From contig JAVBRB010000043.1 of assembly GCA_031548515.1 (NCBI GenBank), forward strand, positions 1-18,443: a stretch of 18,443 bases of DNA, written 5' to 3'. Position numbers and translations under genes: made by a program. The first letter of the stretch is position 1; each line of letters begins with the position of its first letter. The notes under the pieces are model-generated. The model saw only the letters and a program-made list of their open reading frames with translations, was not told where the DNA came from and made no database searches. Shown piece by piece: positions 6,501 to 13,252 of the stretch. Origin of the DNA: UBA940 sp031548515 (GTDB lineage: Bacteria > Bacteroidota > Bacteroidia > Bacteroidales > Rikenellaceae).

Positions 6501-9371
6501 CTAAAGAGGAAAATTCAGTCCGGCCGTGAACCAGACTCCCCGGCGGTCGCTGGGTTTGGCTATGGTGAATTTTACGGAAACGTTGCTCGAAGCGGGCATG
6601 CGGACAGGACTGACGTCGAGGATGAGGTCGCCTCCGTAGGAATACAGCGGACGCCACATGTTATGGAAATCCTGCCAGCGCGCGTAATCCATGAAAAGGT
6701 TCAGCCGGACACGCTTGAAATAAAGCACGCTCGGAATACCGCCTTCGGGATACCACACCGGAAACTGGTAGTCGACAGAACCCGATGCCCATCTCTTAGT
6801 TGCGAAATTATAATTCGCTCCGCGTGGAAAAACCTCTTTCATGTGGAACATGAAAGGGGCAGAGTCGCTTCCGACCGTTTGCTGCCATGATGCACGGAGC
6901 GTCGTACTGTGGTGGCGTACGAAACCCGGCAGATAACCGCGCATGTAGGCCATCCAGAGGCTTTTGAAATCGCTGTCGCCCGGATTGAAGACATAGCCGG
7001 CATTTGCCGCAAAACCCCATCGGGGCAGCAGTTCCTTCTGCGCCATGCGCGTTTGCTGTCCGTATGCCAGGCTCGTGATCATTTTGCCGACGCCACTGGT
7101 GAGCACTCCGGCAGGCTGGTCGCGAGACGGCCTGAATATAAGTCCGTTGTTGTAGGAATATCCGATCGCCGGCGTGAGTACCTTATACCAATAGCCGGAT
7201 CCCAGCACCATGGGCAACGACAGTGCTGCATCGACGTTGAAGTATCTCTTTATGTCGACATTCTGCGGAATTGCAGTATACATAAGTTGGTTGCCGCCTC
7301 CCCATACGACCTCGACGTCCAATACCGGCCCAAGACCTGAATAACTGAATCCTCCGTTCACCGACGATCCTCCTCGGTGGCTCCAACCATAGGAAAGCCA
7401 GGTCACAGCGTCGGAGAGCAGGCTCTGAGACATTACGGTCGCCCCGAAGTTTACAGCCAGTTCCATTTCGTCTATGGCTTTCATCGGATAGAAATCCATC
7501 GGGAGCCAACTATGGAAATCAAAGAGATGAAGTCCCTTGCGGAAGCGTTTTGGACGCGGGTATTTTGCTTCAGACTCCTGTTCATCGGCGGCAGTGTAGA
7601 CAAGGCTGTCCATTTTCGGCAAGTTCCAGCGTTTCCAGTCGGGATTCACGAGGTTGACCGGAAGAGTCCGCTGTTCCTGTTCGACCGCCGGCGAGATATC
7701 CTGCACGGCCAGCTTGTATCCGTCGCGGTCGTAGGTCGTCAGCGCTATGCGGCTGCCTGAGGAATCGGGGAAAGGCTGGAAAGAGCCATATGCAGACTCC
7801 GTCAGGCGGTACTCCGTGCCGGTCATCAGGTCATAGCAATGGGCTTCGTCTTTCCCTGAGACAATCGAACCGAAATAAAGTTTGCCGCCACGGGCCTGAA
7901 GATCGCTTATGGTGATATGACGCGAAGGGGTAAGGCGGCTGTAAGAAGCGTCGGATTCATCGATAATTCCCAACCACATCCCGCCATCGTCAAGTCCGAT
8001 GAAGTATAGCTTTTCCGTCGCGTCGTCCCATGCAAGGCCATTGATTTCAGTACCTGTCGGGAATCCGACCTCCCATTCGTGTCCATTGAGACCTTTTACT
8101 ATCGAAAAACTGCCTGTGTAGTCGTACACTACGTAAGCAAGCCCTTCACCCGGAACGGCGGCCGGATAGAATATCTGCCTGCGGTCGCCGTGCGCACCCT
8201 TGCTGTTGCTCAAGATATCAAAAAAGCAGAGACGTGAATTGACCTTTTCCTCCCACAGTGTACTGGAGCGATATTCCGTCCACCAAAGTTTTCCTCCGGA
8301 CAGTACTGGACGCGAACTGACGCTGCCGGTGTAGCCCAAAATCTTTTCCATGCCTGTTTCTGCGTCCACCGCCACAATGCGATTATAACGGTCGAAGTCA
8401 TTCTTGAATGCGATTATAGTGCGGTCGTCGAGCCATGCGGGCCACCGGTAGGTGGTATATGAGGTCCACGGAGAGGGGAGTTTTGTCGAAGAATCCTCGA
8501 CTTTAGGCAAGGATTCCCAATGGACGTTCAGTTCGGCGAAGGCATTTTGGAACATCCTGAACTTGCGGATGCCGTAGAATTTTCTCAGGCCGACGGTCAT
8601 CGGGGCGAAATAGTAGGGATTGCGCGCCGTGAACCACGCTAGTTTATCGAAGATGAATTCGTCGTAATGGTTGTAGCTCCAACGGACCATCTGGTAGCCG
8701 AGGCAGTAGTGGTCGGGGACGAATGTACGGTACGATCCGCAGAACCAGTAGTCCTTTGCATAATGCGGATCGCCTACGTCGCCCGTTGCCCGGTAATGCA
8801 TTGTGAACGACGGCTGCAGGCCGCGTCCGAAAGCGCTCATCTCGGTCTCGAACATCACGGCGTCGCCCTCCAGTAGCAGAACTCCGAAAAGTGCAGGGCC
8901 CAGGAATTTGGCTTGGTCGCCGAGAATCCAGCCTAAAGCCTTCATTGTGCTCTGGTTCAGATTGTTGTACTGGACGTTGTGGCGGTATTCGTGGATGACG
9001 AGTTGTTTGAGCCACGGATCGGAGTAGGTCGAACCGGGGGCGGACAGCAATTCGATACGCTTGGGCGCCCACATGACCATACCGTTGCCGACCATGTTTT
9101 GGGTGTGCAGTATGACCGGTGTAGGCATCGTTCCGAGTCTGTAGCCGAAATTTATATGGTGGCGGATGGTGTCGAAATACCAGAGCGCACGGCGGCCGTT
9201 CTCCTGAAAAGAGGCCGGGTATATAAGCTTTATGTCCGGTGTTTTGAGCTGATTCCACTTTATCGATGCGGGGGAATCGCCCCAACTGTAATATTGTGCG
9301 CGGGCTGTACAGAAACAGCCGGCCGACAGTATCGCCAGTATGACGAACAGTATGAAACGCCTTATCTGCAC
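6501..9371 (-). CDS. Outer-membrane HExxH metallopeptidase-like protein with beta-propeller and C-terminal beta-barrel
   Basis: This 956-residue protein starts at a GTG (9371) that overlaps the GNAT gene's end by 10 bases. The in-frame ATG at 9437 would add 22 residues ahead of the hydrophobic signal segment and overlap more. The signal peptide (about 4-25) ends at ARA before QYYSWG. A peptidase-MA/gluzincin-like domain has H127-E128-x2-H131 and the downstream EGDA with E168 as likely third zinc ligand. Residues about 320-600 look like a TolB/WD40-type beta-propeller with repeated W...D...I/L patterns. About 640-956 is rich in alternating aromatic and hydrophobic strands and ends LNFPL, like an outer-membrane beta-barrel of the surface-antigen type. 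A cell-surface protease, or a processing factor tied to a barrel, is the inferred role. No substrate is known to me. Confidence 0.85.
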   Translation of the reverse strand: MQIRRFILFVILAILSAGCFCTARAQYYSWGDSPASIKWNQLKTPDIKLIYPASFQENGRRALWYFDTIRHHINFGYRLGTMPTPVILHTQNMVGNGMVMWAPKRIELLSAPGSTYSDPWLKQLVIHEYRHNVQYNNLNQSTMKALGWILGDQAKFLGPALFGVLLLEGDAVMFETEMSAFGRGLQPSFTMHYRATGDVGDPHYAKDYWFCGSYRTFVPDHYCLGYQMVRWSYNHYDEFIFDKLAWFTARNPYYFAPMTVGLRKFYGIRKFRMFQNAFAELNVHWESLPKVEDSSTKLPSPWTSYTTYRWPAWLDDRTIIAFKNDFDRYNRIVAVDAETGMEKILGYTGSVSSRPVLSGGKLWWTEYRSSTLWEEKVNSRLCFFDILSNSKGAHGDRRQIFYPAAVPGEGLAYVVYDYTGSFSIVKGLNGHEWEVGFPTGTEINGLAWDDATEKLYFIGLDDGGMWLGIIDESDASYSRLTPSRHITISDLQARGGKLYFGSIVSGKDEAHCYDLMTGTEYRLTESAYGSFQPFPDSSGSRIALTTYDRDGYKLAVQDISPAVEQEQRTLPVNLVNPDWKRWNLPKMDSLVYTAADEQESEAKYPRPKRFRKGLHLFDFHSWLPMDFYPMKAIDEMELAVNFGATVMSQSLLSDAVTWLSYGWSHRGGSSVNGGFSYSGLGPVLDVEVVWGGGNQLMYTAIPQNVDIKRYFNVDAALSLPMVLGSGYWYKVLTPAIGYSYNNGLIFRPSRDQPAGVLTSGVGKMITSLAYGQQTRMAQKELLPRWGFAANAGYVFNPGDSDFKSLWMAYMRGYLPGFVRHHSTTLRASWQQTVGSDSAPFMFHMKEVFPRGANYNFATKRWASGSVDYQFPVWYPEGGIPSVLYFKRVRLNLFMDYARWQDFHNMWRPLYSYGGDLILDVSPVRMPASSNVSVKFTIAKPSDRRGVWFTAGLNFPL

Positions 9372-9847
9372 TTTTGAAACGCCAGTCTTTCGGCTCCGTT
9401 CAGCAAATGAATAATGCCGCACCGCACGTAGCCGCACTTTTTTAGTATGTTCTGCATTGCCAGGTTGTCTCGGTGCGTGTCGACGCGGATATTGCCAATT
9501 CGGTCAAAACACCACCCGAAGCAGAGATTGCCCACACCTTTGAATTGTCCGTTGGACGCGAGCCGGTGAATAACTCCGTAAGGTGCGTCATTCAGCCACT
9601 CGCCGCCGTATATCTTTGCGTATGCAGGATCGTTGCCGATACCGAACCAGAAAGTGCCGGCAATCTCTCCGCCGCAGACGCATACATACTGCTTGCCATC
9701 GCGTATCCCTTCCGTGACCGTTTCTTCCGAAGGGTGGCCGTCCGTCCATTGGGCGGTGTTGCCTGTACTGCGCATGAATGCTCGCGCAATGGCGTATGTC
9801 TCCATTATGGCCGGAATGTCCCCGGTATTTGCATGTCTTATCTCCAC
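9362..9847 (-). CDS. GNAT family N-acetyltransferase
   Basis: The 161-residue cytosolic protein has the GNAT fold signatures. The acetyl-CoA pyrophosphate loop is Q101-F-K-G104-V-G106, followed by IRVDTHRDNLAMQNILKKCGY (about 120-140), the usual motif A-to-B segment. The acceptor is unknown; Bacteroidota carry many close relatives annotated only as N-acetyltransferase. The start is GTG at 9847, 11 bases after yciH, and the stop overlaps the GTG start of the large outer-membrane protein by 10 bases. Translation of the downstream gene is therefore probably coupled to this one. Whether it modifies anything related to its operon partners cannot be told from sequence. Confidence 0.92.
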   Translation of the reverse strand: MEIRHANTGDIPAIMETYAIARAFMRSTGNTAQWTDGHPSEETVTEGIRDGKQYVCVCGGEIAGTFWFGIGNDPAYAKIYGGEWLNDAPYGVIHRLASNGQFKGVGNLCFGWCFDRIGNIRVDTHRDNLAMQNILKKCGYVRCGIIHLLNGAERLAFQKCR

Positions 9848-9858
9848 GCTTACAGATT

Positions 9859-10203
9859 CTATATCTTTCTGGCTTTGGTGTAGCCCTCTTTGTGCAATAA
9901 CTCTACCACGCGGTCGCGGAAGTCCCCCTGAACGATAATTTCGCGGTCTTTGACCGCACCGCCCACGCCGCAGCGCGTCTTGAGCAGCTTTCCCAGGGCC
10001 GAAAGATCGTCGTCCGAACCTGCGAAACCGGTCACAAGGGTTACCTGTTTGCCGCCGCGCTGTTTACGGTCGAGGCTGACACGAAGATTCTGCTTTCCGG
10101 GAGCAATGGTTTCAGCCTGCGGATCTTGCGGAGTATCGTATTCAAAGTCGGGGTTTGTCGAATAAACCATCCCCAGACGCGATTTCCAATCGTTATTACT
10201 CAT
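9859..10203 (-). CDS. yciH: SUI1/eIF1-like translation factor, YciH family
   Basis: The 114-residue protein has an unstructured N-terminal third, then the SUI1 core from about residue 38. It runs NLRVSLDRKQRGGKQVTLVTGF, then a helix with LSALGKLLKTRCGVGGAVKD and IIVQGDFRDRVVELLHKEGY. The basic loop RKQRGGK and the CGVGG turn are the family hallmarks shared with eukaryotic eIF1. Bacterial YciH is thought to influence fidelity of start selection under stress, though it is not essential. It is the first gene of a three-gene unit with GNAT and the large outer-membrane protein. The start ATG at 10203 has no Shine-Dalgarno; a roughly 190-base structured leader separates it from the promoter. Confidence 0.95.
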   Translation of the reverse strand: MSNNDWKSRLGMVYSTNPDFEYDTPQDPQAETIAPGKQNLRVSLDRKQRGGKQVTLVTGFAGSDDDLSALGKLLKTRCGVGGAVKDREIIVQGDFRDRVVELLHKEGYTKARKI

Positions 10204-10216
10204 ATTTTACACAAGG

Positions 10217-10391
10217 CCGGGATCATAGAGCGGCGTTTTCTGTTTCAGATCCCTGTTTATTTATTATTTATCCCGGACTTATGTAATATGCATCTCCGAT
10301 GCTGATAAGTTTTACCACCCATCCTAAATCCTCCCCTGAATATGGGAGGACTTTTGCCGCAGCCAAAAGGCTGCTCCGGTTGGGTGCCGGA
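10217..10391 (-). ncRNA. Hairpin-rich 5' leader of the yciH operon
   Basis: Read on the minus strand, this leader holds in order five pairings. TCCGG pairs with CCGGA (10391-10387 / 10379-10375). GCAGCC pairs with GGCTGC around a TTTT loop (10374-10369 / 10364-10359). TCCTCCC pairs with GGGAGGA (10350-10344 / 10335-10329). A two-tier stem has ACTTAT with ATAAGT (10310-10305 / 10282-10277) enclosing GCATC with GATGC (10302-10298 / 10294-10290). A long-range CCGGGAT with ATCCCGG (10276-10270 / 10223-10217) closes the series. It may be a regulatory leader or a dispersed palindromic repeat; no known riboswitch class fits by eye. Confidence 0.45.
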
Positions 10392-10396
10392 TGGTG

Positions 10397-10404
10397 CAAA
10401 GGTA
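10397..10404 (-). promoter_or_regulatory. -7 element TACCTTTG for the yciH-GNAT-peptidase unit
   Basis: The minus-strand TACCTTTG matches TAnnTTTG fully and lies only 6 bases past the stop codon of the upstream SLOG gene. Transcription would start near 10390, giving a leader of about 190 bases. Confidence 0.65.
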
Positions 10405-10410
10405 ATTAAT

Positions 10411-10899
10411 TCAGAACAAAGTCCCCTCTTTGCGGTAAAGATTGACGATTTCCAGGCCGCCGCGGAGGGCACTTTTTACGGTATAGCGGGTACCGCCGTC
10501 GGAACCGTCGTACCAGCAGATAAGGCGCGAAGAACGTCCGGTCATCCAGTCGTCACGAACATAATAACAACCATAGTCATAATGTTCCGACAGAATGGCG
10601 GATTCGTCGGCCATGGAAAGGATACGTTCGTAGCGCCGCCTGTCGCTGTCTCCATATTTGGCTGCCTGACGCCGGAAAGGAACTGCTGCAACCAACACCG
10701 CATCCGGCTTATGTTCCCTTAGTCGCAGTACCGCTTCGGCAGCCGCAAGGTCGAATCCTTCGGCCACGCCCGAAATGAACACTCGGTAGCCGTCGGCATA
10801 TGCGGTTTCCAAAGCGTCGGCGAGGCGCAGTTCATCTTCCGGAGACGCGGTGTGATACCGGTGACCGGTAAAACAAAGTGTATGTTCTTTCCCAGACAA
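10411..10899 (-). CDS. SLOG-family protein, YpsA/DUF1273-like
   Basis: The 162-residue protein begins TLCFTGHR, then has ISGVAEGFDLAAAE at about 43-56. These are the two glycine-rich nucleotide-contact motifs of the SLOG (Rossmann-like, LOG/DprA-related) superfamily, in the YpsA-like subgroup. Members are thought to bind nucleotides or nucleotide-derived ligands, and no defined reaction is known. The start is TTG at 10899: no ATG or GTG is in frame between the preceding stop and the conserved GHR motif. An alternative is an unnoticed frameshift, but length and motifs look intact. The gene ends 6 bases before the promoter of the yciH unit and reads away from the YtxH operon. No clear promoter of its own was found. 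Confidence 0.85.
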   Translation of the reverse strand: MSGKEHTLCFTGHRYHTASPEDELRLADALETAYADGYRVFISGVAEGFDLAAAEAVLRLREHKPDAVLVAAVPFRRQAAKYGDSDRRRYERILSMADESAILSEHYDYGCYYVRDDWMTGRSSRLICWYDGSDGGTRYTVKSALRGGLEIVNLYRKEGTLF

Positions 10900-10933
10900 A
10901 TTCTTACATGTGATGCGCTAAAATAGCTAAAAA

Positions 10934-10960
10934 TAACTTTGTGGAACAACATTTGTTGTT
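10934..10960 (+). promoter_or_regulatory. -7 element TAACTTTG and adjacent small hairpin for the YtxH operon
   Basis: TAACTTTG (10934-10941) fits TAnnTTTG, 64 bases before YtxH. A small inverted repeat, AACAAC (10945-10950) with GTTGTT (10955-10960), would lie at the very 5' end of the transcript or act as an operator over the start site. Confidence 0.55.
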
Positions 10961-11005
10961 TAATCATTTCTCAGAATCGATTGTTTAACTAAAATAAATT
11001 TTGCT

Positions 11006-11308
11006 ATGAGAAGAAGTAATGCCGGCGCCGTTGTGGGAGCTTTCCTGGGGGGCGCTATAGTAGGAGGAGTTATCGCCCTGCTGTTCGCTCCGAAATCGGG
11101 CGTAGAAACACGTGGAATGATCCGTGATTTCGTTGAGGACGAAGTTGATATGATCAAGGAGAAAGCATCTGCCGCACGCGGCTATGTTGAAGACGAGATC
11201 GACAGGTATAAGAAGAAAGCACGTCGCGCAGCAAATGAAATCGAGGAAATGGTCGAAGATGTGAAGGAGTGCGTCGAGGCCGAAAGAAAGAAAATAGCTA
11301 AACGCTAA
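11006..11308 (+). CDS. YtxH domain protein, single membrane span
   Basis: The 100-residue protein has a glycine-rich membrane segment at about 7-28 (VVGAFLGGAIVGGVIALLF) followed by APKSG, the hallmark of the YtxH family. A long, highly charged helical tail rich in Glu, Lys and Arg fills the rest. YtxH proteins are envelope- or stress-associated and lack a defined biochemical role. It is first of three genes, 15 bases ahead of the Holin-X-like gene. That pairing is frequent in Bacteroidota and suggests a joint membrane function. The ATG at 11006 is favoured by the TAACTTTG promoter element upstream. The tail should be cytoplasmic by the positive-inside rule, which is inference. Confidence 0.9.
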   Translation: MRRSNAGAVVGAFLGGAIVGGVIALLFAPKSGVETRGMIRDFVEDEVDMIKEKASAARGYVEDEIDRYKKKARRAANEIEEMVEDVKECVEAERKKIAKR

Positions 11309-11323
11309 TCGCGCCCTGCGGTC

Positions 11324-11707
11324 ATGGGAAAAGGTTTGGATCAACTGGAGGATCAACTCGGGGAAATTAAGGACGACGGCGTGCGTTATGCCGAACTGAA
11401 ATGGACCCAGTTGAGGCTGCGCATAGTGGATAATCTGTCCATGCTGCTCAGCAAAGCGTTCGGGTACATCATATTCCTTGTGATGATATTCATCGCGCTG
11501 ACTTTCGCAATGCTGACAGTGGCGTTGGTGGTCGGCGAGGCGCTGGGCCATTTATGGCTGGGTTTCCTTATATCGGGTGCCGCGGTTCTCATCGGCGCTT
11601 TCGTAGTGTACTATTTCCGCGACGTATTTGTCGTCCATACACTGATACGCTATTTAATAGATGTATTCTTCCCTGAAGATGAGGAGAAAGATGGCACAAA
11701 GAGATAG
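11324..11707 (+). CDS. Holin-X / phage-holin-family-like membrane protein
   Basis: The 127-residue protein has an amphipathic N-terminal helix (about 5-45), two membrane spans (about 46-70 and 77-98), and a short acidic-basic tail with FFPEDEEKDG. This is the layout of the family named putative Actinobacterial Holin-X (DUF1469). Despite that name the family is widespread in non-phage genomes, and nothing phage-like is nearby, so a lysis role should not be assumed. It starts 15 bases after YtxH and overlaps the next gene by 17 bases, so the three are co-translated. A structural or stress-related envelope role shared with YtxH is inferred. Confidence 0.88.
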   Translation: MGKGLDQLEDQLGEIKDDGVRYAELKWTQLRLRIVDNLSMLLSKAFGYIIFLVMIFIALTFAMLTVALVVGEALGHLWLGFLISGAAVLIGAFVVYYFRDVFVVHTLIRYLIDVFFPEDEEKDGTKR

Positions 11708-11963
11708 GACTATACGTACTCCGAGGGATATCCGGAGGCTTGCGGAACTGCGCCAAATGCGCAGGGAGGTGGATATCAAGTTGTGGTACGCGGGTGAAAA
11801 GCTGGCCGGAGATGTCGCATACACTTTTTCGGTGGACAACCTGCTTTCGATAATTGCGCCTCCAGGCTCTGTGGGCGACAGGATTGTCGGGGGATTCAGT
11901 ACCGGCCTTGCCACTGTCCGCGGTGTCATGAATGCGATACAAATGTTCAGAAGCAGGGGCTAA
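11691..11963 (+). CDS. Small conserved-looking protein, third gene of the YtxH operon
   Basis: I do not recognise this family. The 90-residue product has a basic N-terminal helix (RTPRDIRRLAELRQMRREVD) and a moderately hydrophobic C-terminal half with glycines (VGDRIVGGFSTGLATVRGVMNAI), perhaps one weak membrane-associated helix. The ATG at 11691 is preferred over 11661 and 11679. It has a clear ribosome binding site (AGGAG at 11682-11686, 4 bases before the start), one of the few in this window. It overlaps the Holin-X-like stop by 17 bases and is followed directly by a perfect terminator. Position implies a job with YtxH and the Holin-X-like protein at the membrane. Confidence 0.7.
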   Translation: MAQRDRTIRTPRDIRRLAELRQMRREVDIKLWYAGEKLAGDVAYTFSVDNLLSIIAPPGSVGDRIVGGFSTGLATVRGVMNAIQMFRSRG

Positions 11964-11973
11964 GCATGAATCA

Positions 11974-12019
11974 TAAGAGACGGCAAAGGCATCCTTTTGG
12001 ATGCCTTTGCCGTCTCTTA
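11974..12019. terminator. Perfect 21-bp terminator stem between convergent genes
   Basis: TAAGAGACGGCAAAGG... (11974-11994) pairs without mismatch with 11999-12019 around a TTTT loop. It begins 11 bases after the YtxH operon's stop. Almost self-symmetric, it can act on the converging DUF4294 transcript too. The 120 bases to 12138 show nothing else. Confidence 0.8.
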
Positions 12020-12138
12020 CGTATGCAATGATCAGTATGTTCTGACTTTCCGGAAAAAATAGAAATCCGCGAAAGATGTATTATCCTCATCCTTAATATC
12101 GTAAGGATATCTGTTTTTGATAATGTCGGTTGTCGGAA

Positions 12139-12753
12139 TCAATATTCGGGCAGGAGGCCGGCATTGTACATCATGATGCATTGTTCGATCATGCGGTCGC
12201 GGTCAATAGCATCGTACTCATCTTTAAGGTCGTGGCCGAAAATCTTTGCAATGCCCTGCCAGAATCCGGCAACGAAACCGCCGCGGAACTCCTTGACTAT
12301 CTCGTAAGAGGTCTTGTCGGTTTCGCGGTCGATAAGGCGGACCAGGATCTTGCCCTGGTTGACCGTCATACGCTTCATCTGGGGCGTGTACTCAGCGACA
12401 AGCTGCTTCTCTATGTTCTTTGAATATTCCCTCTGTGCCTTGCGGGTCGGCAGCTTCAGTATCTCCTCCTCGTAACCGGACATTTTGTCTTTTGCCACCA
12501 GGGCCAAAGGGTAGACCTTGCGGAAGTCGCGAACCAGTTTCCAGTGTTTGGACATATCCATGGGCTTCGCAAAACAAAAAATGCGGTTTATGTAGACAAC
12601 GGTGGTCGTGTCGCCGCGACTGTCGATCTCGAAATCGTAGTGTGATACGTCGCGCTTGCTGTACTGCACCTTCTTGGCCGTTTTCGATTCTTTCTTTGCT
12701 TCGGCCGGAAGCGCGGTCAGGCAAAATACCAGTATGACCAACAGTCGTTTCAC
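12139..12753 (-). CDS. DUF4294 family secreted protein
   Basis: The 204-residue protein has a signal peptide (about 1-19, MKRLLVILVFCLTALPAEA), a basic linker, then the DUF4294 core. The core runs TTVVYINRIFCFAKP, KLVRDFRKVYPLALVAKDKM, and the distinctive MTVNQGKILVRLIDRETDKTSYEIVKEFRGGFVAGFWQGIAKIFGHDLK (about 127-175). The family is known mainly from Bacteroidota and has no assigned activity. The conserved core is charged and lacks obvious metal or nucleophile motifs, so a periplasmic structural or accessory role is more likely than catalysis. The start is GTG at 12753. It shares a compact divergent promoter region with the thioesterase gene, whose two -7 elements lie within 29 bases. Confidence 0.88.
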   Translation of the reverse strand: MKRLLVILVFCLTALPAEAKKESKTAKKVQYSKRDVSHYDFEIDSRGDTTTVVYINRIFCFAKPMDMSKHWKLVRDFRKVYPLALVAKDKMSGYEEEILKLPTRKAQREYSKNIEKQLVAEYTPQMKRMTVNQGKILVRLIDRETDKTSYEIVKEFRGGFVAGFWQGIAKIFGHDLKDEYDAIDRDRMIEQCIMMYNAGLLPEY

Positions 12754-12763
12754 TTGTAAGTGC

Positions 12764-12792
12764 TATATTTGTACATTCAGTGCACAAATATA
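12764..12792. promoter_or_regulatory. Near-palindrome carrying two face-to-face -7 elements
   Basis: Rightward TATATTTG (12764-12771) serves the thioesterase, and leftward TATATTTG (minus strand, 12792-12785) serves DUF4294. Both would start near 12778. The arms match in 11 of 12 positions around a 5-base centre. Each promoter's polymerase footprint would cover the other's, so they should exclude one another, and a dimeric regulator could bind here. Confidence 0.65.
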
Positions 12793-12818
12793 ATAACGGA
12801 AACCGGATTTGCGATAGT

Positions 12819-13202
12819 ATGGGAGAAAGTTTGAAAACAGGCGTTACGGGAGAATGTATTACAGTAGTCGGGAAAGAAAATACCGCCGCAGCCCTCGGAT
12901 CGGGGGATATTGAAGTTTTTGCAACACCGGCCATGATCGCGCTTGCCGAAAATGCGGCAATGAAAGCGGTCGCGCCGTTTCTTGAGGACGGAGAGACAAC
13001 TGTCGGCAGCCTGATCGCCATGTCGCACCTTAAGCCGACCGCTCCCGGTGATACCGTCTCAGCACGAGCGACCCTGGTCGAAATAGAAGGGCGCAGACTC
13101 ACTTTTGCAGTCGAGGCCTCGGACTCCGCAGATACGGTAGGCGAGGGCAGGCACGTGCGCTATATCGTCGACCGTGAAAAATTCCTGTCGAAAATGAAAT
13201 AA
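12819..13202 (+). CDS. Hot-dog-fold thioesterase, FlK (fluoroacetyl-CoA thioesterase)-like
   Basis: The 127-residue protein begins at ATG 12819. The GTG at 12780 falls where transcription itself should start and is less likely. The catalytic residues of FlK, Thr42-Glu50-His76, have counterparts T36 (FATPAM), E44 (ALAEN) and H70 (MSHLKPT) with exactly the same spacing. TVGSL and PTAPGDTV are further family features. The enzyme should hydrolyse a small acyl-CoA in the cytosol. True fluoroacetyl-CoA specificity is known only from the Streptomyces enzyme, and nothing here suggests organofluorine metabolism, so the substrate is open: perhaps a toxic or stray acyl-CoA. It is transcribed divergently from DUF4294, with no operon partner downstream. 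Confidence 0.88.
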   Translation: MGESLKTGVTGECITVVGKENTAAALGSGDIEVFATPAMIALAENAAMKAVAPFLEDGETTVGSLIAMSHLKPTAPGDTVSARATLVEIEGRRLTFAVEASDSADTVGEGRHVRYIVDREKFLSKMK

Positions 13203-13206
13203 CATT

Positions 13207-13252
13207 CAACAGGGATGACAAAGGTGTCTTTATCCCGGTTATATTCCTGTTG
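13207..13252. terminator. Possible convergent terminator, thioesterase/fucosidase
   Basis: CAACAGG (13207-13213) pairs with CCTGTTG (13246-13252). An alternative inner structure has GGGAT with ATCCC and GACA with TGTC (13212-13236). T-runs are weak on both strands. It fills the 50-base gap between two converging genes. Confidence 0.4.

Noticed and set aside
9372..9437. Upstream ATG start for the outer-membrane peptidase
   Set aside because: It adds 22 charged residues before the signal peptide and overlaps the GNAT gene by 76 bases; the GTG at 9371 fits the signal peptide.
11324..11707. Prophage lysis cassette
   Set aside because: The Holin-X-like family is common in chromosomes without phage, and no endolysin, integrase or structural phage gene is present.
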